A stretch of 64,000 nucleotides of DNA from Istiophorus platypterus (GCA_016859345.1 CM029122.1:23196575-23260574), one strand, 5' to 3'. Numbered from the stretch's first letter, positions 1-48,870 are shown. Made by a program: numbers and translations. The notes: a model not told the origin generated them from the letters alone.

Positions 1-150
1 CCACTTGGTTTTTGGAGACTTGTAAACCTGCTGTAGAAGGTAGGACTCCTCATCTTCAGATATGAAATCTGGGATGTAATATACTGTTGGTAGAGCATTA
101 AGCACGATAAATTGCTTCAGTTCCTCCAAAATACAAGTTGAGTGTTCCAT
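1..150 (-). CDS. alkbh6: AlkB homologue 6, N-terminal fragment (cut by window edge)
   Basis: The reverse strand from 150 down to 1 is open for 50 codons starting at ATG (148-150), with G at -3 and G at +4. The peptide contains TVYYIPDFISEDEESYLL followed by QQVYKSPKTKW. This closely matches the start of vertebrate ALKBH6 (VIYYVPDFIS..EEEYLL.QV..APKPKW). ALKBH6 is an Fe(II)/2-oxoglutarate dioxygenase-family protein linked to nucleic-acid damage or tRNA biology; its substrate is poorly defined. The catalytic HxD...H core lies outside the window, so function cannot be judged here. The gene is divergent from osgepl1, with about 1.5 kb between the two start codons. Identity rests on a remembered homologue and a short segment, but the match is contiguous. 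Confidence 0.8.
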   Translation of the reverse strand, partial: MEHSTCILEELKQFIVLNALPTVYYIPDFISEDEESYLLQQVYKSPKTKW

Positions 151-1665
151 GTCTCCTTTAGAAAAGTCAACATAATATTCTTGTTAAAACCCAAGTCGAA
201 AAAAATGCTAATGCTGGCTAAGCTCGATGATGGTGGCTAACAGAGAATAAAGTATACTACAGCCATATCTGAGAGCTACTACAAGAAAAACTTAAATTGA
301 AAATCTTGCTAAAATGTCTAAGATATATGTTAAAACGTACAGGTCAGGTACAAGTTATCTAATCGACGAGCTAATAATAAAGTCTGTCTGCCAGCAGCAG
401 TACGTGTCCAGTCAGCCGCCGCAGTCACATAACCATGTGCCCTAGAGCATTTCCGTGTACAGTGTAGTCAGACCCTTTATATTCAGTCCACGGCTACAAC
501 ATAGAGGACAGATCACACAGCGGCAGTCAGATCGGACAATGGCTCATAGGTTCACTGGCACCTGGTCTGTTCCTCTGAAGGCTGCGACGGAAAAATCCCA
601 AATGATAAAATCCCTTACAAGTGGACATGGTTCCTTCAGTGCTTGGGCTCATACGACATTTATGTTGGCTAAGTCCATTTTATGCCAATCTAAATAAAGT
701 GCATTTGGGGGGAAAACATCAGTGAAGATTTGAACTGCTGTCTTTTGGTGGTTGTTCTTTCTATTAATCCCTCAAGTCGCCGCTACCTGAAGATGCCGTG
801 ATATACAGGAGCAATGTCCGTCTGTCTGTTTCGTGTTTTATTTCAGTTGTACCAGATCTAACATTAATGTGATGCCCTTTTTACAACGTTTTCTGTTTCA
901 GTAAATGCCTCAGCATCTCCTGACGATGTATCATTTTATTCCTGAGTTATTATGCTGCTTTATCAGAAGTACGACACTTCCGGTAGCCGTGAAGGCAGCA
1001 AAGCCCATTAAAAGGGAAAATTCTTTAACACCGGTTTGGAACTTCTTCGGTAAAGCGCCGGAAAATGACAGATACTAAAAAATGGGTATATTTAACAACG
1101 GAGTGAGATCAAACGCTACTTTACCTTTTTCGAGATCAACAGTTCGACGGAAACACCGTTTGGTCAAAAAGACCGTTTATCTGCTTGACTCCATGCTTAT
1201 TCTATTGTACACCGGAATAAAATGTCCCCTAAAAGAAAGCGTAAAAACTTTTGGACCTATTCGTTTTTTTCTATATGATTTTTCAAATTGTTGGATTTAT
1301 AAAATACGTCTTACAAGTAGTGTGCCAGGTTTCTGCTCCACTTTTTTGTTGGTGACTTGTAGTAGCTATCTGAACTTAATCTAAGGTCAAAAACCTGCCG
1401 GTGCACGGAATTATTTACATGAGACGCAGCCGGAAAGCGTCGGAGCAGGACAGAGCAGCAAGTAAACCTTTGCTTCTTAAGGTTTTGGTGACTTGTTTGT
1501 TGCCCTGAAACCTACTGAGATGCTATTGGAATTTTTGTCCTTGTTTTTTTGTTTTGTTTGTTTGTTTGTTTGTTTTCAGTTTAAAATTCAATGAGAACTG
1601 AGGTGAGATCCCCCTGAGTTATTCGATTATTTTAACCCAAGGTGACTGACATAAAGTTCGTGATC
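151..1665. other. Divergent intergenic/5' region between alkbh6 and osgepl1
   Basis: No convincing coding exon is seen. The stretch should hold the 5' UTRs and promoters of both flanking genes. A GTAAAC donor-like site near 1460 and a T-rich TTTTCAG acceptor near 1579 could delimit a small 5' UTR intron of osgepl1, but neither can be proven from sequence alone. A short (TTTG)n run lies at about 1550-1575. Open frames of 80-100 codons here show no family resemblance and are treated as chance. Confidence 0.5.
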
Positions 1666-4600
1666 ATGTTCCCTTCAGAAGTTAAAATTCTGCAGAGGCT
1701 GCTACGGTTTAGACACACGTTTTCCTGTTGTCCTTCATTTGGAAAAGCCGCCTGCTCCAGGCTGGTTTTGGGCATTGAGACAAGCTGTGATGACACTGGA
1801 GCGGCTGTGTTGGACGAGAAAGGTACAATACTGGGAGAGTCTCTACATTCACAGAAAGAAGTACATTTGAGGTGGGTGTCAGAGTTGTATACACTCACCA
1901 AGGTCTCTATTTAGGGATTTATTTTGACATACATGCTTCCCTCTCAAATACTTCAGGGCTGGTGGCATTATCCCCACAGTGGCACAACACCTCCACAGAG
2001 AAAACATAGAGCGTGTGGTCCAGGAGGCTTTGGAGAGAAGCGGTGTGGACCCAAGCCAGCTCTCGGCTGTGGCCACCACGGTGAAGCCAGGCTTGGCCTT
2101 GAGCTTGGGCATCGGTCTTAAGTTCAGTCAGAGGTTTGTTAGGCAGCACAACAAGCCGTTCATCCCCATTCACCACATGGAAGCCCATGCCCTGACCATC
2201 AGGATGCTTCATCCTGTTGCCTTCCCTTTCCTGGTCCTGCTCATTTCTGGTGGTCACTCACTTCTCGCTGTGGCTCGAGGAGTCAATGACTTTCTGTTGC
2301 TGGGTCACACTCTGGATGAAGCTCCAGGGGATACACTGGATAAAGTAATACCTTCAAACTAACAATGGCTGCTGGTCATGGTGTTCGATTTGTGATCATC
2401 AAACACAACAAATATATGATTTTGTTTGGATTCACAGGTGGCGAGACGTTTGTCCCTCAGAAAACACCCACAGTGCTCCACCCTAAGTGGAGGACAAGCT
2501 ATAGAACTCCTTGCGAAGAATGGTGACAGGATGAGGTTCCCATTCAGGACACCCATGGGGCAAACTCCTGACTGTTGCTTTTCTTTCGCCGGACTACGGA
2601 ATCAAGTTACAATGACGATAATGAAGAAAGAAGCAGAGGAAGGTCTCCATGTAACCACTAATTTACAACTAACAGTAACCCAACCCAATGAATCCGTTTT
2701 GTTACTACAGTGTAGTTTTTCCAAGACCTATATTTAAATTAACTGTGAAAAAATTGTGACCAGTTGCTAAATTTTTTTTCAGGATGTAATAAATGACTTA
2801 TGAATAGCATCATTTGAAATATGAATTCATAAATGTTGGTATGTATGCACATTACCGGGGAGAAAAATGTGGAGACAAACTAAAGCTGAATAGAACTTCT
2901 TTCACAGTAGACATATTGACTAGTCAAACACAGGTGTAATTAATAACATGGATTGCTGCATTGCTGAAATTGGTAACAGCTGTGCTTTCCCTACTATGAC
3001 AAATCATATCTGAGAAATAAGAAAAGGTACAGAGATGAACAAATTACAAAATGAAAAAAAGATTTGGCAGGTGAATGTGAGTACTGGAAGTTTGGAAAAA
3101 TTTAATTAGCACTTTTCATTTGCACACCAAAAACATATCACAAACATTTGTAAAAGGAAACATGCATTTCAAGTTTTTGATCATGTTATTTTGAAAAAAT
3201 TGCACTTAGCTTTTTTTTTTGTTTTTTAATGGGTTCCCCAGTAATGTTAGCAGTTGACAGAAAAAAGAGATTAGGATGCTGTGGCCTAGATAAATGAGAT
3301 TCTACTGTAAAGCTTTTGTAACTCTTCTTGCCTCCCTCTGTAGGTATAGAGCAGGGGACACTACTGTCATGTGTGGATGACATTGCAGCTTCCACACAGC
3401 ATACTGTCGCCAGTCATCTTGCAAAGCGCACACACCGTGCCATCTTGTTCTGTAAGGAAAACGGCCTACTGCCATCAAACAGTCCCACCTTGGTGAGTGT
3501 TATTTTGCATTTCATACATTTATTGAAAATATGTTCATTGCAAAGCTTGTAGTGTCCTTTTAGCGCAATGAGACAACAGCACTGACCACCAGCATCATAA
3601 TCACTGGGTACTTTGTGGTGAAAAATGTAATAGTAAATTTAATTTTACCCCCCTGTATATAAACTTCCTTATTGTAAGTTTGATGAAAGAATGTCTACAT
3701 TGTTTTTGGTCTTTGATCTTATTTTACTCTTTTCACAATGTTCTTACATTATCATCCTGTTTGCACAAGGATGCTGAAAGACCCTAAAAATGACTCTAGA
3801 TTGCTTATGATTTAATGTCTGTTGATAAAGCCTAAACAGTATATATAAACAATGAGGTTGGCAATACTCTGTATTTCTCTTATTGTCAACAATAGAACTA
3901 TACCCACTCACTGAAATGTTAATTAATCTGCAACTGAAAATGGTCTCCAAGAAAAGCACTATTTCCTCCTGTTTGAACAAGGTTTGATAAAAACTACATT
4001 GCTCAGCTGTTTTAGGAATTTACCTTTTTAAAAAATGAAATTTGTATTTGAGAACCATTTTTAAGGATTTAAGTATTCAGAAGGAACACAAAACATTGGG
4101 TTTTGTTGCTCACAAGAAAATTATACAATATGGTCAGCTTTATCCCCTGATTTCAAAGAACATTGTGTATATAGATCAAGATTTAAAGCTTTTATCTTTT
4201 TTTTCTAGGTGCTGTCTGGAGGAGTTGCAAGTAACCAGTATATTCGGAAGGTTTTGGCCGTTATCACTGAGACTACAGGACTTCACTTGCTCTGCCCTCC
4301 AGCCAAATTCTGCACTGATAACGGAGTGATGATTGCATGGTGTGTGTATCGTCAGGATCATCATGAATGCCTTAAGATCAAATTCAATTCTATGACCTGA
4401 TTTTATGTGGAAGTCTGGCTCTTTTCTTTTAACCAGGAATGGTGTTGAACGCCTGAGAGAAGGGACGGGGATACTGCCTCCAAATGTAGATGTCTGCTAT
4501 GAGCCAAAGTAAGTCACTGAACACCTGAAAGGGATTTTTTCTAAAATGTCAGCGAAAAGTTAATTGAGACACCAAACTAAACTATTCAAAACCGGCTTGA

Positions 4601-4703
4601 ATGAATGTTGTATTCCAGGGCACCGCTGGGTATTGATATGACAGACGACGTGAGGGCAGCAGCGATCAGGTTACAGCCAATCAGGATCAAGATCCCCAAC
4701 TGA
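1666..4703 (+). CDS. osgepl1: Mitochondrial tRNA N6-threonylcarbamoyladenosine synthase subunit (Kae1/TsaD/Qri7 family)
   Basis: Seven exons: 1666-1871, 1957-2344, 2438-2642, 3344-3492, 4209-4339, 4437-4508 and 4619-4703. All introns are GT-AG, phases agree, and the total is 1236 nt (411 aa); human OSGEPL1 is about 414 aa. The family transfers the threonylcarbamoyl group to A37 of ANN-decoding tRNAs in mitochondria. Visible motifs are LVLGIETSCDDTGAAV near residue 35, the metal-binding HHMEAH with His142 and His146, LLISGGHS, LDEAPGDTLDK, LSGGVASN, and TDNGVMIAW near the C-terminus. The basic, acid-poor N-terminus (FPSEVKILQRLLRFRHTF) fits a mitochondrial presequence. The first ATG in frame was chosen; the frame upstream has only non-ATG starts. 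The stop is TGA at 4701-4703. Confidence 0.93.
2901..2953 (+). repeat. Dispersed repeat fragment, copy 1 (osgepl1 intron 3)
   Basis: The text TTCACAGTAGACATATTGAC, followed by a TAGTCAAACACAGG-type segment and AATTAATAA, is closely matched at 20691-20750. Both copies lie in introns. I recall similar segments as a common teleost interspersed repeat but cannot name the family. Confidence 0.5.
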
Positions 4704-4818
4704 TTGACCATTGCCTTTGTCCTCTGCAAGAAGTTGTTTTGTCACTCCTGGACTTTCCCAGTTCAAAGTGTATACTGGTTATATTTTATGTATGTATAAA
4801 GCACATTAAGTATTTTTT

Positions 4819-4824
4819 AATAAA
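4819..4824 (+). terminator. osgepl1: Poly(A) signal AATAAA of osgepl1
   Basis: AATAAA lies 116 bases after the osgepl1 stop codon in an AT-rich stretch. It is the first canonical hexamer downstream and gives a short 3' UTR. Confidence 0.6.
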
Positions 4825-7014
4825 TGTGTTTTTATACATCTCCATTAAAAGTATATCTCATGAAACTATATGAAAAAAAAATCCATCAAAGTGAAATCTT
4901 TTGTGGTTTGCTAGGAGTAGATTTTTAATCAATAAGGCAATAAGGTCTACAAAGAATGATTTCAGCTCATTAAAAGTGGCCAACCAAACAATAGTACAAA
5001 TTATAGTTGTCTTATAATTCTAAAGGGGTGTTTGCACTATAAAATTATTTTTATTTACTGCATGATAAATTTCTCTTGTTTAAGCAAGCAACAAGTTTAA
5101 CTAGGACATACCAAATTTATGTGGCGCAATACATGCTGTATTTGATCATCTTGGGGATTGAAGCACCAGTTAGGGGTTATAAACATCATCAAAGTCTAAA
5201 TATTTTAAAAGCAAGGAAGTTTTGTTGCTCCTTTTTCCTGAATATTTATGCACTTCTATTTGAGTTTATACACAGCAAGCCAGTTTTTGCCATTTGAACA
5301 CTGAGATGAACCTATTGTTAAGAAGGACAGAGATTTGTTTATGCTGCCTTTTTCTATAAGCCCATTCTGTCCTTTCTTGTTGTAGCCTCCCAACGGAAAT
5401 CAAAATCAAAGTTTTACCACATCCCTCAATACAAGTTAATGCCTTTCAATGTGCTTCCTAAACTGAAATGAGAGAAAACCCTGTCCTGTGCTTGCATGCT
5501 AGTCAAAGATCCAAGGATAAAAAGGGAACTAAACAAAGCAAACCTGTGAGGCTGTATGAATAGATCAGTTAATAACATAACTATTGTCTACATGTTCTGC
5601 GTGATTTAAGTGTTATCTTCATGCAGGGTAAAGACAGAAAACTACCCCATACACATCTGTTCTGCCCTGTGGAGCAGATGTGACCCAAACACAAGTTTTA
5701 TCTTATTGGCTGAGCATTTCCCTCTAGCGGTCAGTGTTTGTATGTGCACCTCAACATTTTTAAATGACAGTATATAGAAAACATGAAAAACTGATCATCT
5801 CAGCTCATACAGTCATTCTCCTCAGAAAAACATCTTACACAAAAAAATTCTCTCATGTAGTCCATCCTCTCATGTCAGTTAAATCCACCTAAACTAGAAG
5901 TTAAGTGCAAAATCTCTCTTTTTTTTTTTTCTCTTCTTGGCCAAAAGCCCTGGAATCCATGGCTGTGACCAAAGAGGAAGATCTGAATCACATGGCACAT
6001 ACTGTAGTTTCCACCATATAATATGGATTATTTATTGTGTTACTAAATACAACAATGGTTCACCTGAATACAATGACAATCATGATTCCAACGACAAAAA
6101 GATGTACAGTGAACTTGTAAACATTTCTGACAAACCAAACACATACACACGCACATTTTATCATCAGGGAGTGGGAAAGTTGATGTTTGTTCTTGTGTCA
6201 TCTTAAACAATCTTCTCAGCTCTCACATGACAGTCATTTTACAGTTTCAGAGCCACATTGTTGTGCAGTCTTGTGGTTTGCAAATTGAGCCACTCGTCTC
6301 CAAAGACGAAATTTAAAGATAAGAATAAAATGTTTAAATAATAAAATTTAGTGGTCTTAGCAGAAAAGTAAACACTTTCACAGGCGTTGGAGATGTTCTT
6401 ACTCACATGGATTAGTACTTGGTATTAATACCTCAACACAGTAGAATCCTGTCTGCTTTTCAAAGGAGAAATCCACCTGAAAACTCTTCAAGACTAAAAG
6501 ACTATGGTCAATTCCCTAGAATTTTGTATCCCACTTAGGGACCAATTCTGTCCAAAGAAACATACTAGTGAAATACAATCCAAGCCACAGTAGATCAAGC
6601 AGGAGCCTGTGAGATTTTTCAAATCATTATCATGGATAACTGGTCAAACAAGAACACCTCGATGTCTCATTGTGATGTTCACAGCTACAGTCTTTTCACA
6701 ATAGAGGGACTAAGAAAAAGGCCATTTAACTGATGAAAAACGATATTGACGATGAAGTGATTAATCTTTCTATTTCTTCAAAATGGCCAGAATGCATGTA
6801 GGGCTGGAAAACCTCTAACTGAAAAACAAGGTATGAGCCATTCTGAAATAAAGTACAAAAATATGAACCTGAATTCATTGAAAATCATTAACAGACATCT
6901 CAAAATGTGTGAAAATTGAAGGTGGAATTTCACTTTACCTATTCTTGGTTAATTGAATGTCTAATTGACCCAAGTACATAAACTGAAAAACAACCAGGGT
7001 CAACTATTTGGACA
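4825..7014. other. Intergenic region and probable fkbp7 3' UTR
   Basis: No exon is recognised. The fkbp7 3' UTR must begin at 7014 and run leftward. A reverse-strand AATAAA (TTTATT at 6031-6036) is a candidate poly(A) signal, giving a 3' UTR of about 1 kb. The rest is AT-rich with no clear structure. Confidence 0.45.
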
Positions 7015-10000
7015 CTAGAGCTCATCATGTTCATAAATATTGTACTCCTTTACAGTGATCAGTCCGTCTCTGTCATTGTCAATCTTGCGGAATATATCAG
7101 CCATGATCTTCTCATAGAAAGGGTCATCCTTTGGCGTCCCTCCTTTTTCATCCCCCACTTTCAAATATTCTTTTACCTGAAAATAAAGGAACCCTTTACC
7201 GGTCACATACAGAATAAATAACAGACATAGATTATACTTTTGCAGCACTCTTACATTAGTCTCATGTCTGAGCATTAAGTATGGAACCAGAGCCAGCAGG
7301 CCATTGGTTTACTTTAGCTTAACTTAGCACACAGACCAGAGGCAGGGTGAAACAGCTATGTGGCTCATTCCAATGCTCAGAAAGAGGCCTATCACCCAAT
7401 CACTAAAGTTTACTTTATGCAATGAATCTCATGTATTTAATCTGTACATATGCAGAATGTTAAACAAATGTGGTTTTAGGGGGAGTCACATGTTGACATT
7501 GTTTCTTAGTTCAGCTAACAGCATCTGGACTTTAGTGCCAAACTTCAGCACCCAGACATGAGAGTGGTAAGGATCTGCTCAGCTGTCCCCAGGTAGAAAA
7601 ATAGAAAATGATTGTATTTCGCAATAATCTTTCTTCTAACCATGTTATATGCTTTTATTTTATTTATATAGAATTAAATAAAAGCATTTCATAGAAGGTG
7701 AGAGGAAAGGCAGTTTAATAGGTGCCCCATGGCGAATTTTTTGCATGGAACATAAAGCAAGCCCTGTTAGTTTTTTTTCTGTCTGAGCCACTTTTGTGAT
7801 CATTACCAGCTTCTAAATTATAGTTACCTCAGTCTTTGAGAGAGTTTTGTCTTTGTCAAGGTCTATCTCTCTGAAAGCTTCCATACTGCGTGGTCCCCTG
7901 GACACTGCAAAGACCTCCACCTCGAAGATCACTGTAGCATTGGGCGGCACTGGATCTGTTTCATTAGGAGGAAAAGAACAGAACAGTGAGATTTAAAAAA
8001 CCCCCCACAACATTTATAATGCTATAATAATAACTCGTCCAGTATTATTACTTATTACTTACTTACTCTACCTTGTGAGGTTGATTTTACTACAATTCAG
8101 GAGGAATGAGAGTTGTATTTCAAAGGTAATATTTTTTACTGAGTTAACCTGGTTGGAGGTTCAGCTGTACTTTCAGTCTTTGTGTTGAAATGAACAAAGA
8201 GTTACTAGCCACTAAGTGGAAAAAAAACCCATTTTGTTTTAGGACAGAAATTATAAAAAATATAGAGCTCCACAAGAAATGTACTACCTTGGCAAGAAAA
8301 GACAATATTTTAATTTCAGCAACATGCATTCAGAGTTTTTACTTTTTAATGGGTGGGACAGAGAGGAAAAACTCAGCTCACAACCTTGGACGGGTTTGAC
8401 TGTATATAAACTGGTGCATGGGCAACAAAAGCATGCACGCTCAGCAAAACCATTTCCTCCACAGACAAAGAGTGAAATCAGAGTGATCAAACCTGAAATG
8501 CAGAATCCCAGGCCGGGCAGTAACCACCATCAGATCATACCATAGCGCATTTATGAACTTGAACATGAAGAGGTTTTAGGAAATAGTAGTTAAAGGTAAA
8601 AGACTGGTCAGCTGTTAGTTTTCTGAAAGCCCTCCAATGCATGCAAATAAGAGTGAAACGAAGCAGAGACCTTTAAACCTCTGTGCATGCTGACAGAACA
8701 TGCCATGGGTGGATGAGTAGCAAACACTGCAGGGGTGGGATGCCCTTTCAACTAAAGTGCTGTGAAAAGAAAACAAGACAGCATGAGGGTGACTCTTCGA
8801 CCAGAGAAACAGTATTAAACAACACAAGTGCTAATCAATTTAAAAGCCTGTATAAGGAGTAATATTGTTTTTAACTCATTAATAACAACATATGCAGGTT
8901 CTATGTGGCCATTGACATACATTAATGTCACAGAGGCATGAAAAGCAACTGTAGGCCAACTGTAGACACCTACTTGAAAAAGGTCATCCATCACAGATAA
9001 CATTAGGACAAGAAGATTTCCTCACAATAAGTTTTAATTGCTTGGTAGTGCAACTGAAACCCTTATAGTACTTATTTAAAGAGGTACTCCACTGACTTTA
9101 AACTAAAGATCAGTTCATGTATTTGGAGAACAACTCCGGCTAAGCTGAAGCTTAAAACATGGAGGTTTATCATACACACAGTGTTTAATGAACAGATTCC
9201 AGCCAGCTGCATTGTGGGCAATGTAGGATCCAGTGTTTATGGAGCTTGACATGATATTTCCTTCATCTGGTGCATCTATTCTCGTTCAAAATGCCTCTTG
9301 AGAGTCTGCCAACTAAATGGAAGTGCAAAACTAAAGCACAGGAGTTCATCTTCAATGTAATGGCATTTTTTGGAAATCGTTCGTTTTGCAGTGAAGTTTA
9401 AAGTTGTTTATTTTGCAATTATACTGGGGGGAGTACACTGTAAAAAAAACAAAATCAGTCTGCTACATTCACTCACCTTTGCCTTTTTCTCCAAATGCCA
9501 GGGCAGATGGAACAGTTATTTTTCGTTTCTCTCCGGGACACATATCCATCATCCCAATATCAAGACCCTTGATGACCTGTCCGACGCCCAGCACAAACCA
9601 CTGAGGGTGCCCATCTTTTTCCGATCGACTGAAACAGAAATAACACAAAAAGAAACATTTTTTTTTAACATGATTTTCATCATGGTTACACTGTGGATCC
9701 AGGTGAGGCCTAAAAGCACGATTGACTACAATACCCAATATTTAGAGTCCCAACCCATTTAATAATAAACTTAATATATGTGACACTGAAATATAGAGCT
9801 TAACAATCTTAAAACACACACATAAAAGACTTTAGCATAGCGCAACCAATGTTAAACCTACAGTGATCAGGCATCACTCACTCCAGACTACAGGAATAGT
9901 CATAAGACAAGTGCCTGTGTCACATTTGCAGGTAGACTTTCAAAACATCAACCTGGTTTGTAAAAGTATCTATCAACTGTAGCTGAGTGCTCTCTCAACC

Positions 10001-10225
10001 CACCCACCTGCAGTAGAACTGAGTGCCACCTTTGGCGAGGAAGCCATCGTAGTGAGCGTTGATCAGATCTCCCTTTTTACTCTTTTCAGCGCACTCCTCG
10101 GGCTTGAACACAACTTCAACCTTGACCTCGTCGCTCAGCTCATGAGCTGTGGCCCAGACGGACCACAGACCGAGCTGGGAGGACACAAAGAAGCACAGTG
10201 TGCAGCTCGCTAGTCTCCACATCAT
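7015..10225 (-). CDS. fkbp7: ER FKBP-type peptidyl-prolyl isomerase with EF-hands (FKBP7/FKBP23)
   Basis: Four exons, read on the reverse strand: 10225-10008, 9628-9477, 7955-7828 and 7176-7015 (660 nt, 219 aa; human about 222 aa). Phases and GT-AG sites agree. The N-terminus (MMWRLASCTLCFFVSSQ...) is a hydrophobic signal peptide. The FKBP domain spans roughly residues 35-140, with HYDGFLA, FVLGVGQVIKGLD, MCPGEKRK and PPNATVIFEVEV. Two complete EF-hand loops follow: Asp155-Glu166 (DLDKDKTLSKTE) and Asp199-Glu210 (DNDRDGLITVKE). The protein ends in HDEL, an ER retrieval signal. FKBP7 is an ER-lumen prolyl isomerase reported to bind BiP in a calcium-dependent way. The first of two adjacent ATGs (10223-10225) is chosen; translation could start at the second. 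It is divergent from gls. Confidence 0.93.
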
Positions 10226-10405
10226 GCCGCTGTGTATTCGTGGCAACTTCTGAAAGTGACGTTTGAAAACACTGGAGAAGGTGGAGAGCTGCTGCAGGGA
10301 CTTGGGAATTTGCTTTCCTGATTTCCGTCTGTCAGGGTCTTCTGCTTCCTGGTGCGTACGAAATCGCGCCTCATTCGTAATATCTAGGCCAAGTAATGGG
10401 CCTGT

Positions 10406-10451
10406 CCCCCCCAACCCCCGACCCCGACCCCGACCCCCGACCCCTAACCCC
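10406..10451 (-). promoter_or_regulatory. G-quadruplex-like tract upstream of fkbp7
   Basis: The plus strand is a run of C4-C7 blocks separated by AA, GA and TAA. The reverse strand, which is the fkbp7 sense strand, therefore has seven blocks of four or more G with 2-3 nt spacers. It lies about 180-225 bases upstream of the fkbp7 start codon. One spacer gives a telomere-like GGGGTTAGGGG. The motif is visible; a regulatory role is inference. Confidence 0.6.
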
Positions 10452-10982
10452 TCCTCTCATAAGAGAAGCTTGCTGGAGGTAGTCTGGCTCAAACTCTGCC
10501 TGAAAGACTAAACCAAGGGCAGCAACCGTTGTGACGTTATTGTGTATGTAATGAAGATGGAGGTAGAACATACGTCAAAACATACATGTAAGTGTCGTAG
10601 ACCTAAAAAGCGTCAACACTGGTGCATCACAGACCTGAGATTAATTTTCATCCATGCACACTTGTACATAGGACTGAGCCACCGGGAATTTTCCAGCCCA
10701 GATTTTATTGCTTTTGTGTCCGTTTTTTTTCTGCCTATCAGAACAGAACGAACGGTTTAGCATAATGCCTGGAGGATGATGAAGCACATGTACATGTAAC
10801 GAAAGTCATATGAGAATGAAAAAAGTTAGGTAAGAATCAGAAAAAGTAATTGTGACAAACAGCCCTTGAACCAACATGTAGGAAATGCTGAGGCGCTAAC
10901 ATGTCTTTTAAATTAAGACAGTTGTTTATCAAAATACAGCCTCAAGGATGTGATTATCGACGTAATAACAACAACACCAACG

Positions 10983-11101
10983 TTATTATTATTGTTATTA
11001 TTATTATTATACTCTTATTGTTATTATTATTATGATTGTTATTATTATTATGATTGTTATTATTATTATTATACTCTTATTATTATTATTATTATAACTA
11101 C

Positions 11102-11164
<63 letters not shown>

Positions 11165-11170
11165 CATTAC

Positions 11171-11204
<34 letters not shown>

Positions 11205-11264
11205 GTTATTATTATTGTTATTATTATTATTATACTCTTATTATTGTTATTGTTATTATTATTA

Positions 11265-11320
<56 letters not shown>

Positions 11321-11384
11321 CTCTTATTATTGTTATTGTTATTGTTATTATTATTATTATTATTACTATTATTATTATTATCAT
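10983..11384 (+). repeat. (TTA)n microsatellite of about 400 bp
   Basis: Nearly uninterrupted TTA triplets with scattered GTT, CTC and ACT variants. It lies between the divergent fkbp7 and gls genes, ending about 465 bases before the gls start codon. The long Leu/Ile/Tyr-only open frames it creates are artefacts of the repeat. Confidence 0.95.
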
Positions 11385-11677
11385 TCCTCAGATCGGACGC
11401 ATTCAATCAATAGTTACATCCTAAAAGATTAAAACAGAGAATCGAGTAAAGGGAGAAGAGTCCCTCGGATCAAGGATCTCATCGTATCCGTGCTGTTGTA
11501 AATACGCCACACACGTTTATCGGTAGCGGCTAGAAAAGTCCGTGCTAACCCAAGCGGGCTCTGCCGTGCTACTGTCCAAAAAAACCACGACCGGGTTGAT
11601 AGACAAGGAGACTCTGCAATGGTTAACCCGGGAGCGTCAGAGATGATCTGTGAACCCCGACCTCGCCTCGTTTTTCA

Positions 11678-11741
11678 CCAATGGGAGCGTCGGGGGCGTG
11701 AACCCGGCCTGTATTTAGCGGACGCCGGCGTGTGTGACTCA
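11678..11741 (+). promoter_or_regulatory. gls: gls core promoter region: CCAAT, TATTTA-like and AP-1 motifs
   Basis: CCAAT is at 11678-11682, TATTTAG near 11712, and a perfect AP-1 site TGACTCA at 11735-11741. All lie within 175 bases of the gls start codon, in GC-rich, CpG-containing DNA. The spacing of CCAAT and the TATA-like box is promoter-like. The transcription start is not determined. Confidence 0.5.
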
Positions 11742-11849
11742 TCGCCTCCCGGACAGTCAACGTGGTAGCAGACGCCTCGACCGCCCTGCATTTGCTACCG
11801 GACGTATTTGGAACCGCGACTTTCTCTCCAATTGCCCGACGGGATTGAG

Positions 11850-48131
<36,282 letters not shown>

Positions 48132-48870
48132 ACCTGCTGCTCACAGCTACAGTACTCTAAGTTACGAATGTGGTCCATTGTGCTTTTCTCGAATAACTGT
48201 GTATATCAGTGCTCAGACAATTGGAATGTGTAATGAGTTGGTTATTCGCGCCCCCGGTGCTGTGTCTTGCCTGGTGTGCTTCGCTTACTGCCCATGCATC
48301 ACTTTACTTCTATCACTCCCTGACCTCTGCCATAATGTAATGTGTGTTGTATGTGTGAGTTAGGATCTTGTTAATACTGTTTAAACAAATGATATAATAT
48401 CTAAATATCTGTGATGCAGTGTTTTCAGTATATTATTCAAGTAATCTGTCAGGACTGTAAAACATTTTGTGCTATCACAGGATAGTGTATTAGTTTAGTT
48501 ACAGAATAGTTCTGTTTATACTCTTCCCTACTTGGTAATATTTGGGTATTACTCTGACTTTGTTAATTTTGTGAGATAGTGAGGTATTTGGTAATTATGG
48601 TATAAAGTGCATGACTTGTCTCTGTTTGTGTTAAGATGTAAAAATGACCGGGCATCATGCTAATGCTGCAGTTCTTTGCCCGGTTGATCTTATATTTGCA
48701 TCTATTCTCATATTGTCATATTATCCTCCAGTCCTCAGTCAGTCCTCTGAATGCATTTTTCAGTGTATTTATTTCGCATTGACTTTAAATGCATCAAATT
48801 CAAGACATGAGAGCTTGTTATTTGTTGCATTTGCGATAAAGGAACGATTGGTTTCTTTATTTTTTTTTTT

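Noticed and set aside
10950..11432. Long open frames of poly-Leu, poly-Ile and poly-Tyr
   Set aside because: They are the three frames of the (TTA)n microsatellite, with no splice or homology support.
11808..11849. Extended gls N-terminus starting before 11850
   Set aside because: The upstream frame is open but has only a TTG; the first ATG is at 11850 with G at -3.
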